From contig OY755246.1 of NCBI GenBank assembly GCA_963576725.1, positions 71,478,371 through 71,542,370 on the forward strand: a stretch of DNA of 64,000 nt, written 5' to 3'. The DNA comes from Azorinus chamasolen (taxonomy: Eukaryota; Mollusca; Bivalvia; Cardiida; Solecurtidae). Below are positions 51,562-61,870 of the stretch, piece by piece (the first letter of the stretch is position 1; every line of letters starts with the position of its first letter). The translations under genes were made by a program, and so were the position numbers. The notes under the pieces were generated by a model. That model saw only the letters and a program-made list of their open reading frames with translations. It did not search any database and was not told where the DNA came from.

Positions 51562-52058
51562 CCCTGATAATCCGGACACCCAGTCTCCTCTCTCTACTAC
51601 CCTGAGTATCCAGACACCCAGTCTCCTCTCTCTACTACCGTGAATATCCGGACACCCAGTCTCCTCTCTCTACTACCCTGAGTATCCGAACACCCAGTCT
51701 CCTCTCTCTACTACCGTGAATATCCGGACACCCAGTCTCCTTTCTCTACTACCGTGAATATCCGGACACCCAGTCTTCTCTCTCTACTACCGTGAATATC
51801 CGGACACCCAGTCTCCTCTCTCTACTACCCCGAGTATCCGAACACCCAGTCTCCTCTCTCTATTACCCTGAGTATCCGGACACCCAGTCTCCTCTCTCTA
51901 TTACCCTGAGTATCCAGACACCCAGTCTTCTCCCTCTACTAGCCCGAGTATCCGAACACCCAGTCTCCTCTCTCTATTACCCTGAGTATCCGGACACCCA
52001 GTCTCCTCTCTCTACTACCCTGAGTATCCGAACACCCAGTCTCCTCTCTCTATTACCC
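51562..52058. repeat. 38-bp tandem array
   Basis: About 13 units of GACACCCAGTCTCCTCTCTC plus tactaccctgagtatccg, with variants accgtgaata and ccgaac. 'gacacccagtctcc' is the segment also amplified in the C element at 37190. Confidence 0.96.
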
Positions 52059-52059
52059 T

Positions 52060-52514
52060 GGGGTCAAAATTGGCCCCGCCCCAGGGGTAGCCAGTTTTCA
52101 ATAGAAACATATAGTGCAAACTTTGAAAATCTTCTCCTCTGAATCTACAGGGTTCTCAGCTTTCATATTTGGCACATAGCATCATGTTCAGGTCCTCTAC
52201 AAAAGTTATATAAATTATGCCCCTGGGGTCAAAATTGGCCCGCCCCAGGGGTAGCCAGTGTTCAATAGAAACATAAAGTGAAAACTTTGAAAATCTTCTC
52301 CTCTGAAACTGGAAGGTTCTCAGCTTTCATATTTGGTACATAGCATCATGTTCAGGTCCTCTACAAAAGTTATATAAATTGTGCCCATTGGGTCAAAATT
52401 TACGCTGCCCTGCCCCATGGCGGGCTAGTTTCCAATAGAAACATATAGTGAAATCTTTGAAAATCTTCTCCTCTGATTGTCTGGTGAGCGCTTCAGGGCC
52501 ATTCTGGCCCTCTT
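52060..52514 (-). mobile_element. CAAGAGG-type element with three 165-bp modules
   Basis: Modules start GGGGTCAAAATTGGCCC at 52060 and 52225 and a diverged one near 52389. Each contains 'caatagaaacatatagtg', 'aaaatcttctcctctga', 'cagctttcatatttgg' and 'aggtcctctacaaaagtt'. The right terminus reads, on the minus strand, CAAGAGGGCCAGAATGGCCC then 'tgaagcgctcacc', the family head hairpin. Confidence 0.8.
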
Positions 52515-52521
52515 GTTTGGA

Positions 52522-52660
52522 GATGGCAGAAACTGTAGAATTAAATCTACATTATTCATAAGCAAACACAGCAGACCCTGATGAAATGGCTTCCACGGGA
52601 GCTGCATTAATCTAGGTTTGCAAAGGTGTTAAAAAGCACACAAATGAGGTCACGGGTTAT
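52522..52660 (-). mobile_element. Family A MITE fragment next to the CAAGAGG head
   Basis: 'gcagaaactgtagaattaaa', 'ataagcaaacacagcagacc', 'ggcttccacgggagctgc', 'ggtgttaaaaagcacacaa', 'ggtcacgggttatt'. The A sequence starts directly after the CAAGAGG terminus, so that element may have inserted into it. Confidence 0.7.
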
Positions 52661-52674
52661 TACACATCTATGAG

Positions 52675-52916
52675 TTAACCATTTCCCTTATACAAACACC
52701 TTTTTCAAGCCTTAGCAAACAGAGTAGACCCAGATCAGATGGCTCCTGTAGGCTCATCTCTGTTTGCTTATGAACTTAAATTAGCCCCAACTCTACAGCT
52801 TCTACACAAACAAGAAATCCTTATATGTACATAATTATGCCATTACAAATATTCAGCTAATAAATATTCACGACGTTATTATTTCTTACATGAATATCCA
52901 ACAGTGAAAGGGTTAA
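52675..52916 (+). mobile_element. Family A MITE, complete
   Basis: TTAACCATTTCCCTTATAC, 'agcaaacagagtagaccc', 'agatggctcctgtaggctc', 'tctgtttgcttatgaact', 'aattatgccattacaaat', 'aataaatattcacgacgtt', 'catgaatatccaacagtg' and 'aaagggTTAA'. 242 bp. Confidence 0.9.
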
Positions 52917-52985
52917 GTAAAATGCAACGGTTTTTACTTTCATGGGCATACAGTTATATACTCTTTGCAAGCTTGTGGAAAATTA

Positions 52986-53363
52986 ATACCAAATAACTTA
53001 ACGTCACATCACAATCAGAACTTTAACACCAAGTAACTTAATGTCACATCACAATCAGAACTTTAACACCAAGTACAGGTAACTTAATGTCACATCACAA
53101 TCAGAACTTTAACACCAAGTAACTTAACGTCACATCACAATCAGAACTTTAACACCAAATAACTAAACGTCACATCACAATCAGAACTTTAACACCAAGT
53201 AACTTAATGTCACATCACAATCAGAACTTTAACACCAAGTACAGGTAACTTAATGTCACATCACAATCAGAACTTTAACACCAAGTAACTTAACGTCACA
53301 TCACAATCAGAACTTTAATACCAAGTAACTTAACGTCACATCACAATCAGAACTTTAACACCA
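52986..53363. repeat. 40-bp tandem array
   Basis: About nine units of ACACCAAGTAACTTAATGTC plus acatcacaatcagaacttta. Two units carry a 6-bp caggta insertion and are spaced four units apart, suggesting a block duplication. Confidence 0.96.
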
Positions 53364-53649
53364 TGCAAGCAAACAGAAAGTGTCATTGTACACTGTGAGC
53401 CTTCTGAAGTGTGGATTCTGTTTATATTTTATGTTATCAATACAGATTCTGTGCATCTATAAGCTGCATGATGGATAGTGCTATTGCCTCGGAAGCACAG
53501 TTATATCTATTGATGCCATTAGCCTAGACGTTTTTGGTCAATTTGATGCCTCGTTTACCTAATAAGGTTGATTTGCGACTGATTTGAGTCCAGTCAAAGC
53601 CGCAACAATCAGATTTTGTTGATGTAATTTCAGAAATCATTTGGTAAAA
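53364..53649. other. No feature seen
   Basis: AT-rich, no repeat or exon recognised. Confidence 0.4.
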
Positions 53650-53770
53650 TTGCTTAACTGTTTGCATGCTAATGCTGAATCTCTGATTAACTGTGTAAAG
53701 AGTTTGGATCCAGAACATACAGCAAGTTATTCTACAACTCATCAGGATCCAGACACTTTGAATCTCTGAC
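53650..53770 (+). mobile_element. Family D element, decayed
   Basis: 'cttaactgtttgcatgctaa' (D end), 'gtgtaaagagtttggatcc', 'acaactcatcaggatccag', 'acactttgaatctctg'. Confidence 0.65.
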
Positions 53771-54183
53771 CATACTTAAACAAGATAAATATTAGAAAAT
53801 ATATTTTGTGAATTTTTTAGCAGACAGCAGTTAATTAACATGTAAAGAGATAACCCTTTAAACACAATGTAACATTTCCTTTACAGGCACTGTCATCAGC
53901 CTCAATTCTCAAATACACCTAATACTTCTTCCATTTCTTTTCAAAACACAGTGCCAGAATTTCAAACAGTTTTGATCCTGAAGGCAGACTTCATTTGGAT
54001 ACAATTTTTGTATACAAAGATTGTCAGAAAGCCCCCACCCCCACCGCACCCCACCCCCCTACTATTGAGTTTCATCAGAAAGTGCCCTCTAGTGTAGGAT
54101 GAGTTACACCAGAAGCCCTCCCCCACCCCATGCTGTGTAGGATGAGTTACTACATCAGAAAGTACCCCCTAGTGTAGGATTAG
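53771..54183. other. No gene seen; short repeats near 54060-54180
   Basis: 'ctagtgtaggatgagttac' recurs three times between 54087 and 54185 with C-rich spacers (ccccaccccc). Confidence 0.5.
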
Positions 54184-54419
54184 TTAACCCTTTACCTGAT
54201 GGGGGTGCCTTTTGATGCCTTTATTGAGAAGTGCAAGATCACGTTGTATGATCTGGGACTTCTCTATAAAGGCATCAAAAGGCATCCTGCAAGAGCTGTC
54301 TGAGCTGTCTCTATTTGCTTATAAAATAACTGATTATATAACACGAATCTGATCTTACAGTTTCTGCTATTCTGCTATTTCCAAAACAAGTCATTTTTTA
54401 TGTGAATATGCATCAGTTA
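54184..54419 (+). mobile_element. Family A MITE carrying a second, unrelated hairpin
   Basis: The A left end TTAACCCTTTACCTGATG and right half ('gatcttacagtttctgc', 'gtgaatatgcatcagTTAA') enclose a 79-bp inverted repeat at 54206-54284 (arms TGCCTTTTGATGCCTTTAT and its complement, loop around gatcacgttgtatgatc). The usual core is reduced to 'aagagctgtctgagctgtc'. Confidence 0.78.
54206..54284. repeat. Inverted repeat hairpin inside the A element
   Basis: 'tgccttttgatgcctttat' pairs with 'ataaaggcatcaaaaggca'. The inner 'gagaagtgcaagatc' pairs imperfectly with 'gatctgggacttctc'. Confidence 0.88.
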
Positions 54420-54505
54420 AATGGTTGACAAAGGCATGTGCTGAGAGATTATAAGTTACAAACCCGGAGACAAGATGAAAAGAAAGTGTCTTAAGGACAT
54501 ACCAT

Positions 54506-55520
54506 CTTTAACAAACACACTTGGGGTCGTAACACTTTAACAAACACACCTGGGGGAGTAACACCTTAACAAACACTCCTGGGGGTGTAACACTTTAACA
54601 AACACCCTTGGGGGCATAACACTTTAACAAACACTCCTGGGGGCATAACACCTTAACAAACACTCCTGGGGGCATCATAAACTTTAACAAACACTCCTGG
54701 GAGGCATAACACTTTAACAAACATGCCTGGGGGCATAACACTTTAATGACACTCCTTGGGGCATAACACTTTAACAAACATTCCTGGGGGCATAACACTT
54801 TAACAAACACTCCTGGAGGTATAACACTTTAACAAATACTCCTGGGGGCATAACCCCTTAACAAACAATCCTGGGGGCATAACACTTTAACAAACACTCC
54901 TGGGGCATAACACTTTAACAAACACTCCTGGGGTATAATACCTTAACAACCATTCCTGGGGTGTAACACTTTAACAAACACTCCAGGGTATAACACCTTA
55001 ATAAACACTCCTGGGGCATAACACTTTAACAAACACTCCTGGGGCATAACACTTTAACAAACACTCCTGGGGTATAACACCTTAACAAACACTCCTGGGG
55101 CATAACACTTTAACAAACACTCCTGGGGCATAACACTTTAACAAGCACTCCTGGGGTATAACACCTCAACAAACACTCCTGGGGCATAACACTTTAACAA
55201 ACACTCTTGGAGGCATAACACTTTAACAAATACTCCTGGGTGCATAACCCCTTAACAAACACTCTTGGAGGCATAACCCCTTAACAAACACTCTTGGAGG
55301 CATAACACTTTAACAAACACTCCTGGGGTTATACACTCCTTGGGGCATAACACTTTAACAAACACTCCTGGGGTTATACACTCCTGGGGGCATAACACTT
55401 TAACAAACACTCCTGGGGCATAACACTTTAACAAAAATCCTGGGGTGTAACACTTTAACAAACACTCCTGGGGGCATAACACCTTAACAAACACTCCTGG
55501 GGGCATACACTCCTTGGGGC
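54506..55520. repeat. 28-29-bp tandem array, about 35 units
   Basis: Unit CATAACACTTTAACAAACAC plus tcctgggg(g). Variants: cacctt/cccctt for cacttt, tataac for cataac, and hybrid units where 'gttatacactcctggg' replaces the middle. Minus-strand frames with VFVKVLCPQECLLKCYA repeats are by-products. Confidence 0.96.
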
Positions 55521-55568
55521 AGTACATGCATTACAGGAGCTTCTTGCATTTTGTACGCAGGTGGTTGC

Positions 55569-55827
55569 TTAATCCTTTCCTTCATTATAAACGCGTTTTC
55601 AAGCATTTGCAAACAGAGTAGACTCATATCAGACAGCTCCTATAGGAGCCGTTTGATCAGGGTCTGTCGTGTTTGCTTTAGACATGATGTAGATCTCATT
55701 CTGATTCTACAGCTTTTGTAAAAGCAAAACCTTTCCTTGAAAAGTTTACATTTCAAAAGTTCAGCTAATATAGAGTATTCATGATGTCATAATGTCTTAC
55801 ATGAATATTGAACAGGGATAGAGTTAA
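55569..55827 (+). mobile_element. Family A MITE, complete
   Basis: TTAATCCTTTCCTTCATTAT, 'gttttcaagcatttgcaaac', 'gacagctcctataggagcc', 'gatcagggtctgtcgtg', 'attctacagcttttgtaaa', 'tattcatgatgtcataatg', 'catgaatattgaacaggg', 'atagagTTAA'. 259 bp. Confidence 0.92.
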
Positions 55828-56631
55828 AGCTCTTGCTCATTTTGAGATTTCTATCGTGCTATTGCCCTTGTACAAATTAGGTTCAACCTAATCAGTACTC
55901 TCATCTGTAACATTTTGTTATTACATGGAAGAAATGTCCACTTTGAAAATAGCAGAATAGATATTGTAAAAAGGTGTTTCAACAGTTTTTCACAAATTCT
56001 TGATTTACATGCCACAGAAATCACAGTGAGCTATTACATTTCCTGACAACTGGCTGCGTAGATTAGAGCTGCAGTAAATGTATCTCAAAACCAGTGCGTC
56101 TTTGAACTTCCGATGGTGACAAACAAAACCATCACAATGACACCATTAACACAATTTGCATTCCTGAGGTCTTTAGTTACAAATTATATTTGAAAAATGT
56201 GAAGAATCGATGTGGTCATGTGACTCTGCAAATCATCCTACTTGCAGTCCTGTATTATAACATAATTATATTGATATATGATACTTTACATGGTGAAATT
56301 CCATGTTTGTGGCTCTCTAGGAGTTGAAAATTATAAGATCCATATGTGGCAAGCCCAAAGATAAATTTATCCATGTTTTATACAAACAGTTTAGGCCAAG
56401 AAACCTGAACAATTCCATTGAGCGTATCAGTTTGATATTGATCGCCACTATTTGCCTACTTCTAATCTGTCAGACTACTTTGGGTAATATTTCTCCCTAA
56501 ACCTTGCAGACCTAGACCAGATATTTCCATGATGCAGCTTTTTATCAAGATCTGTTATAACTGTTTATCACCATCAGCAATACAATGAAATCTGTCTTTA
56601 GCAAACATTTACAAGAGATTCAGAGTCTTTA
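55828..56631. other. No feature seen over 0.8 kb
   Basis: AT-rich. This is one of the longest stretches here without a recognisable repeat. I find no frame with convincing splice signals on either strand. Confidence 0.45.
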
Positions 56632-56706
56632 AGGCAGCTTAATACAGAACAAAAGTATTACTGAAAGATCCCAAGGAGCTTTTGGCATTACTTTTGTCTT
56701 GCATTA
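56632..56706 (+). repeat. Family F hairpin
   Basis: 'aaggcagcttaatacagaac', 'aaaagtattactgaaagatc' pair with 'ggcattacttttgtcttgc'. It adjoins the next array. Confidence 0.65.
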
Positions 56707-56718
56707 GCCCTTTACCTA

Positions 56719-56910
56719 CCTCATAGTGATACCTTGTGGAAGTATACAACTCATAGTGATACCTTGTGGAAGTATACAACTCATAGTGATACCTTGTGGA
56801 AGTATACAACTCATAGTGATACCTTGTGGAAGTATACAACTCATAGTGATACCTTGTGGAAGTATACAACTCATAGTGATACCTTGTGGAAGTATACAAC
56901 TCATAGTGAT
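56719..56910. repeat. 30-bp array of identical units
   Basis: Six consecutive units of ACTCATAGTGATACCTTGTG plus gaagtataca with no differences that I can find. Half-units at the edges (ctacctcatagtgatacc; actcatagtgatgtctttt) lead into a second single copy at 56950. A 30-bp period leaves several frames open on both strands; these are by-products. Confidence 0.97.
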
Positions 56911-56999
56911 GTCTTTTGGAAGGTTATCAAGATCTGATAACCTTATAACTACCTCACAGTGATGCCTTTTGGAAGTATACAGATCTGATAAGTGCCTTT

Positions 57000-57048
57000 T
57001 GTCACCTCTGTAAAAGTTTTGAAACTATTGTGGTAAATAGAGCATGTT
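57000..57048 (+). mobile_element. Family B hairpin-arm remnant
   Basis: 'gtcacctctgtaaaagtttt', 'gaaactattgtggtaaatag', 'agcatgtt'. Confidence 0.6.
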
Positions 57049-57134
57049 CAATGCTAGGTAATGTGTGAACAAGAATACATCATTTCACTTGAAAATTCAG
57101 CATTCAAAGGGTTAGAAGAAAGGTTTGAAAATAA

Positions 57135-57512
57135 CAAGTTCAGCAAACAAGTACAGTGAACAAGTACAACAAACAAGTACAGTGAACAAGTACAACAAAC
57201 AAGTACAGTGAACAAGTACAACAAACAAGTACAGTGAACAAGTACAGCAAGTACAACAAACAAGTACAGTGAACACGTAGAGCAAGTACAACAAACAAGT
57301 ACAGTGAACAAGTACAGCAAACAAGTACAGTGAACAAATACAGCAAACAAGTAGAGCAAGTACAACAAACAAGTACAGTGAACAAGTAGAGCAAGTACAA
57401 CAAACAAGTACAGTGAACAAGTACAGCAAACAAGTACAATGAACAAGTACAGCAAACAAGTACAGTGAACAAATACAGCAAACAAGTACAGTGAACGAGT
57501 ACAGTGAACAAC
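57135..57512. repeat. 26-bp tandem array (13-bp half-units)
   Basis: CAAGTACAGTGAACAAGTAC plus aacaaa, alternating 'aagtacagtgaac' and 'aagtacaacaaac' half-units, with occasional 'gagcaagtacaacaaac' extras. All three minus-strand frames are open (Cys/Leu/Val repeats), the signature of a codon-blind repeat. Confidence 0.95.
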
Positions 57513-57849
57513 TACAGATCTTCCTACCACAATATCAGTCCATAATTCTTCAATAAAATGCAAAAATCCATTATATCTGGTATCATAGAAATAATTGTTA
57601 GGAGAGGTCGGGTGAGGCTAGAATTACCATTTAATATCATAACTGAAATATCAGGGAAATTTGAGCCAAATCATAGTGAAGAAAAACTGAAACAAAACTG
57701 ACAATCAGTGAGGAGTATTTAACTCATTGCAGTTTGGAATTTTCTCCCTTATAATGCAATAAAATGTATGTGAATATTGCGTAATATTATTTTTCCATAA
57801 ATATAACTTAAATTGTCACCTTCCTTGAAATTTTATGTGGAGACACTGT
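57513..57849. other. No feature seen
   Basis: AT-rich sequence without repeats. Confidence 0.4.
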
Positions 57850-58731
57850 TTATAATGGTATACAAACACTTACTGTTTATAATGGTATACAAACACTGTT
57901 TATAATGGTATACAAACACTTACTGTTTATATTGGTATACAAACACTTACTGTTTATAATGGTATACAAGCACTTACTGTTTATATTGGTATACAAACAC
58001 TTACTGTTTATAATGGTATACAAACACTTACTGTTTATATTGGTATACAAACACTTACTGTTTAACACTTACTGTTTATATTGGTATACAAACACTTACT
58101 GTTTATAATGGTATACAAACACTTACTGTTTATATTGGTATACAAACACTTACTGTTTATATTGGTATACAAACACTTACTGTTTATATTGGTATACAAA
58201 CACTTACTGTTTATATTGGTATACAAACACTGTTTATAATGGTATACAAACACTTACTGTTTATAATGGTATACAAACACGGTTTATAATGGTATACAAA
58301 CACTTGCTGTTTATAATGGTATACAAACACTTGCTGTTTATAATGGTATACAAACACTTGCTGTTTATAATGGTATACAAACACTTACTGTTTATAATGG
58401 TATACAAACACGGTTTATAATGGTATACAAACACTTGCTGTTTATAATGGTATACAAACACTTGCTGTTTATAATGGTATACAAACACTTACTGTTTATA
58501 ATGGTATACAAACACTGTTTATAATGGTATACAAACACTTGCTGTTTATAATGGTATACAAACACTTACTGTTTATAATGGTATACAAACACTGTTTATA
58601 ATGGTATACAAACACTTGCTGTTTATAATGGTATACAAACACTTACTGTTTATATTGGTATACAAACACTTACTGTTTATAATGGTATACAAACACTTAC
58701 TGTTTATAATGGTATACAAACACTTACTGTT
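57850..58731. repeat. 27-bp tandem array with higher-order structure
   Basis: About 34 units of TGGTATACAAACACTTACTG plus tttataa; 20-bp units lack cttactg. In 57900-58060 ataat and atatt forms alternate (54-bp dimer). Around 58280 and 58411 an 'acacggtttataatgg' variant recurs 131 bp apart with matching neighbours. GTATAC palindrome in every unit. Confidence 0.96.
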
Positions 58732-58732
58732 G

Positions 58733-58880
58733 AAACTGTAGAATCAGATCAATGCAATTCCATAAACAAGCAGAGCATTATGTGACCCTGATCAGAAGAC
58801 TCAAATAGGAGTTTCATTTCCTAAACCAGTAAACTCTGCGGAGACGTCAAAAAGCATGTTTATCAGATAAAGAGGGTTAA
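58733..58880 (-). mobile_element. Family A MITE, distal half replaced by the 27-bp array
   Basis: 'gaaactgtagaatcagatc', 'cataaacaagcagagc', 'ccctgatcagaagactc', 'aataggagtttcattt', 'gacgtcaaaaagcatgttt', 'ataaagagggTTAA'. The half that should precede it is where the array ends. Confidence 0.8.
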
Positions 58881-58945
58881 GCACTATTATTCTGTATATT
58901 AAGCAGAATCCAACAAAATGTATATAGGATTCATATAATATGTGA

Positions 58946-59146
58946 TTAAATCCTTGCATGCTCAGTAATTTTTTTGTCTGTAAAAATTGTCACCTGCTTT
59001 AATTCCTAAATCAAAAGTTGTTTGCAATATGGTCCCAGTGGCAAACAGTTTGGATCCTGATGAGACTGCAGTATGTGGCTTCCCATCTGGATCCAAACTG
59101 TTTGCATTGGTAATCACAGTTACATCGCTTGTATGCAAAGAGTTAA
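58946..59146 (+). mobile_element. Family D MITE, complete reference copy
   Basis: TTAAATCCTTGCATGCTC at the left, 'tatgcaaagagTTAA' at the right, 201 bp. The hairpin arms are 'gcaaacagtttggatcctga' and 'catctggatccaaactgtttgc' around gactgcagtatgtggcttc. TTAA at both ends matches families A, B and E. Confidence 0.87.
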
Positions 59147-59261
59147 TTTGGTATATCACTTGTAAACCGTGCAGCCCTCATCGGGCCCTGGGCAGGACAT
59201 CTAATCTTGCCCGGTATCCTCTCATGACAGTCTTATTGTATCTTAACCCTTCAACAGTTTT

Positions 59262-60640
59262 TATGCCCCCGTTGACGATAGTCAGGGGGCAATATGTTTT
59301 GCACATGTCCGTCCATCCGTCCGTCTGTCCGTGTGTCACGCTTTTAGGTGCAGTTGGTTGTCACAGTGTTATAAGTCAGTAATTTCTACACTTATACACA
59401 TGAAACTTCACATACACATCAATTACCATCTGTGCTATCATTTGGCACCCCGCCCATGCTGCCCACAAGCCAAAGGTCGAGGTTAAATGACTTGGAAAGT
59501 TTACGTGCAGTTGGTTGTCACATTTACGTGCAGTTTTTTGTCACAGTTTTTTTCATTGTCTTATATCTCCCTAACCACTGTAGCTATTGCCAGGGAATTG
59601 CATATACACATTAAACACCATCCATAGTTTCATTGCACACCCAGCTCATGCTGCCCGCAAGGTCAAGGTCAAATGACTTGGAAATTTTACGTGCAGTTGG
59701 CCGTCACAGTTTTTTCATCGTCTTATATCTCTCTAACTACTGTAGGTATTAGCATTGAATTGCATATACACATTAAATACTATCTATACCTTCAGTGCAC
59801 ACCAAACCCATGCTGCCCGCAAGCCCAATGTCAAGGTCAAATGACTTAGGAATTACTTGGAAATTTTACGTTCAGTTGGTTGTCATATTTACGTGCAGTT
59901 GGTTGTCACACTTTTTTATCATCTTATATCTCCTTACCCACTGTAGCTATTCACATGGAAATGCATATACACATTATATACCATCTATACTTTCATTGCA
60001 CACCAAACCCATGTTGCCCGAAAGCCCAATGTCAAGGTCAAATGACTTAGAAATTTTACGTGCAGTTGGTTGTCACAGTTTTTTCAGTCTTATATTATCT
60101 CCTTACCCACTGTAGATATTTGCATGGAATTGCATATACATATTAAATACCATCCATACTTTCATTACGAACCCGACCCATGCTGCCCGCAAGCCCAAGG
60201 TCAAGATCAAATGACTTAGAAATTTTACGTGCAGTTGGTTGTCACAGTTTTTTCATTGTCTTATATCTCACTAACCGCTAAAGCTATTGGAATGGAATTG
60301 CATATACACATTCAACACCATCCATACTTTCATTACGCACCCAGCCCATGCTGCCCGCAAGCCCAAGGTCAAGGTCAAAATTTAATGACTAAGGAATTTT
60401 AAGTGCAGTTGGTTGTCACAGTTTTTTCATCGTCTTATATCTCACTAACCGCTAAAGCTATTGGCATGGAATTGCATATATACACATTCAACACCATCCA
60501 TACTTTCATTACGCACCCAGCCCATGCTGCCAGCAAGCCCAAGGTCAGAGTCAAATGACTTAGGAATTTTACGTGCAGCTAGACAAGCACCTACACGGGG
60601 GCATCACTGTGTCTTACAGACACAATTTTCTTGTTTTCTG
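59262..60640 (+). mobile_element. TATGCCCCCG element with internal ~185-bp repeats
   Basis: The left end TTATGCCCCCGTTGACGATA with 'gtcagggggcaatatg' forms a subterminal hairpin; then 'catccgtccgtctgtccg'. About six diverged modules follow, each with 'acgtgcagttggttgtcac', 'tcttatatctcactaaccg', 'gaattgcatatacacatt', 'cacccagcccatgctgcc' and 'caaggtcaaatgactta'. The right end is 'ctacacgggggcatcactg' plus 'gacacaattttcttgttt'. The ends are short inverted repeats (tgcccccg/cgggggca). No transposase frame, so non-autonomous. Frames inside repeat every module. Confidence 0.85.
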
Positions 60641-61446
60641 CTAAGATGGTCGGCTTCAGATTTCAAAAATATAATCAGTGTGTCAAACAGTGTAGATGCT
60701 GACAGGGCATGAAGTTACATGGTGCCACATCTGGCTCCGAACTCTTTGTGAATGTAATTATGGATTCCCTATTGGTGGCAAAAGATTTAAAATGCAAGAT
60801 GCCATTGGCCTTGTGCATGTAATATCATGTGACAACATTACTGCCTCTTATTGGTCAAAGGCAAATGACAATGTTGGGAGGGGAGATTTTGTACCCTGAG
60901 GTATCATAATGTCACATTCCAGGCAAAAAAGAACCTGTCCTGTCTGCATTGAACCTCAATTAGTGTTTGAAGAAAGATAATTGAGTTTTATTTCCTAAAT
61001 CCAGTTAAATTTAGACACAGAGTGCTGAAACGGTTTATGACCAAAAAAGTACCCAAGACACCCAATCTCTCTGTTGCTTGGTTTAACCTTATCAATGATG
61101 ACTGCTCCATCATTGAGTCCATTCAGAAGGAAAAGAAGGATTTTCAATGGCAGTGTAGAACCTGATCTGAGGGCTCCTCTTCAAGTTTTCTGATATGGCT
61201 CTACAAAAATGCCAGTACACTTGTTTCTCAAATTCAAACAGTAAAATATTTTGGTGCAAATACCATGTCAAGATTCACACCTTTATGCACAATTAGTGAT
61301 TATGTCCGTAACAAGGGTGTTTGAAGAAATGAAATTTTCTACATTTGAGCGTATGTGAGTTAGTAGAAAATTACTTTCCTTGATGCCGAGCAAGTACTGT
61401 GATAGGCAGCAGTATTGTGCACAAAGATTTTATGCAACGGCCTGGC
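60641..61446. other. No gene seen; family E remnant at 61085-61250
   Basis: 'atgactgctccatcattgag', 'gtgtagaacctgatctgagg', 'gctcctcttcaag', 'aatgccagtacacttgtttc' are E-like. 'acaagggtgtttgaagaaat' near 61313 resembles the head of the 5267 element. Confidence 0.5.
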
Positions 61447-61870
61447 GTGTTAGCCAGGGTATTCATTAGCCAGGCATTCAGCTTTGGAAGATCGTGTTAG
61501 CCAGGGTATTCATTAGCCAGGCATTCAGCTTTGGAAGATCGTGTTAGCCAGGGTATTCATTAGCCAGGCATTCAGCTTTGGAAGATCGTGTTAGCCAGGG
61601 TATTCATTAGCCAGGCATGCAGCTTTGGAAGATCGTGTTAGCCAGGGTATTCATTAGCCAGGCATTCAGCTTTGGAAGATCGTGTTAGCCAGGGTATTCA
61701 TTAGCCAGGCATTCAGCTTTGGAAGATCGTGTTAGCCAGGGTATTCGTTAGCCAGGCATTCAGCTTTGGAAGATCGTGTTAGCCAGGGTATTCGTTAGCC
61801 AGGCATTCAGCTTTGGAAGATCGTGTTAGCCAGGGTATTCATTAGCCAGGCATTCAGCTTTGGAAGATCG
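61447..61870. repeat. 47-bp tandem array, very homogeneous
   Basis: Nine units of GTTAGCCAGGGTATTCATTA, gccaggcattcagctttgga, agatcgt. Only a few single-base changes (attcgttag in two adjacent units; catgcag in one). Each unit contains two gttagccagg/attagccagg half-repeats. Confidence 0.96.

Noticed and set aside
54595..55527. Minus-strand frames with VFVKVLCPQECLLKCYAP repeats
   Set aside because: Translation of the 28-29-bp minisatellite; frames break whenever unit length shifts.
56639..56962. Overlapping frames on both strands (YTSTRYHYEL, ILPQGITMSC, IPCGSIQLIV, WKYTTHSDTL)
   Set aside because: A 30-bp repeat read in several frames and both strands at once.
57054..57563. 169-, 115- and 123-codon minus-strand frames rich in Cys/Leu/Val
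   Set aside because: All three frames of the same strand are open across the 26-bp array, as expected when the repeat simply has no stop codons; not a cysteine-rich protein.
57877..58488. Frames with VYKHLLFI and CLYTNINSK repeats
   Set aside because: The 27-bp array gives 9-residue periodic peptides in both directions; no independent coding evidence.
59262..59400. rRNA or other structural RNA because of higher GC
   Set aside because: It is the terminal hairpin and CCGTCCGTC tract of a repeated element; no rRNA motif seen.
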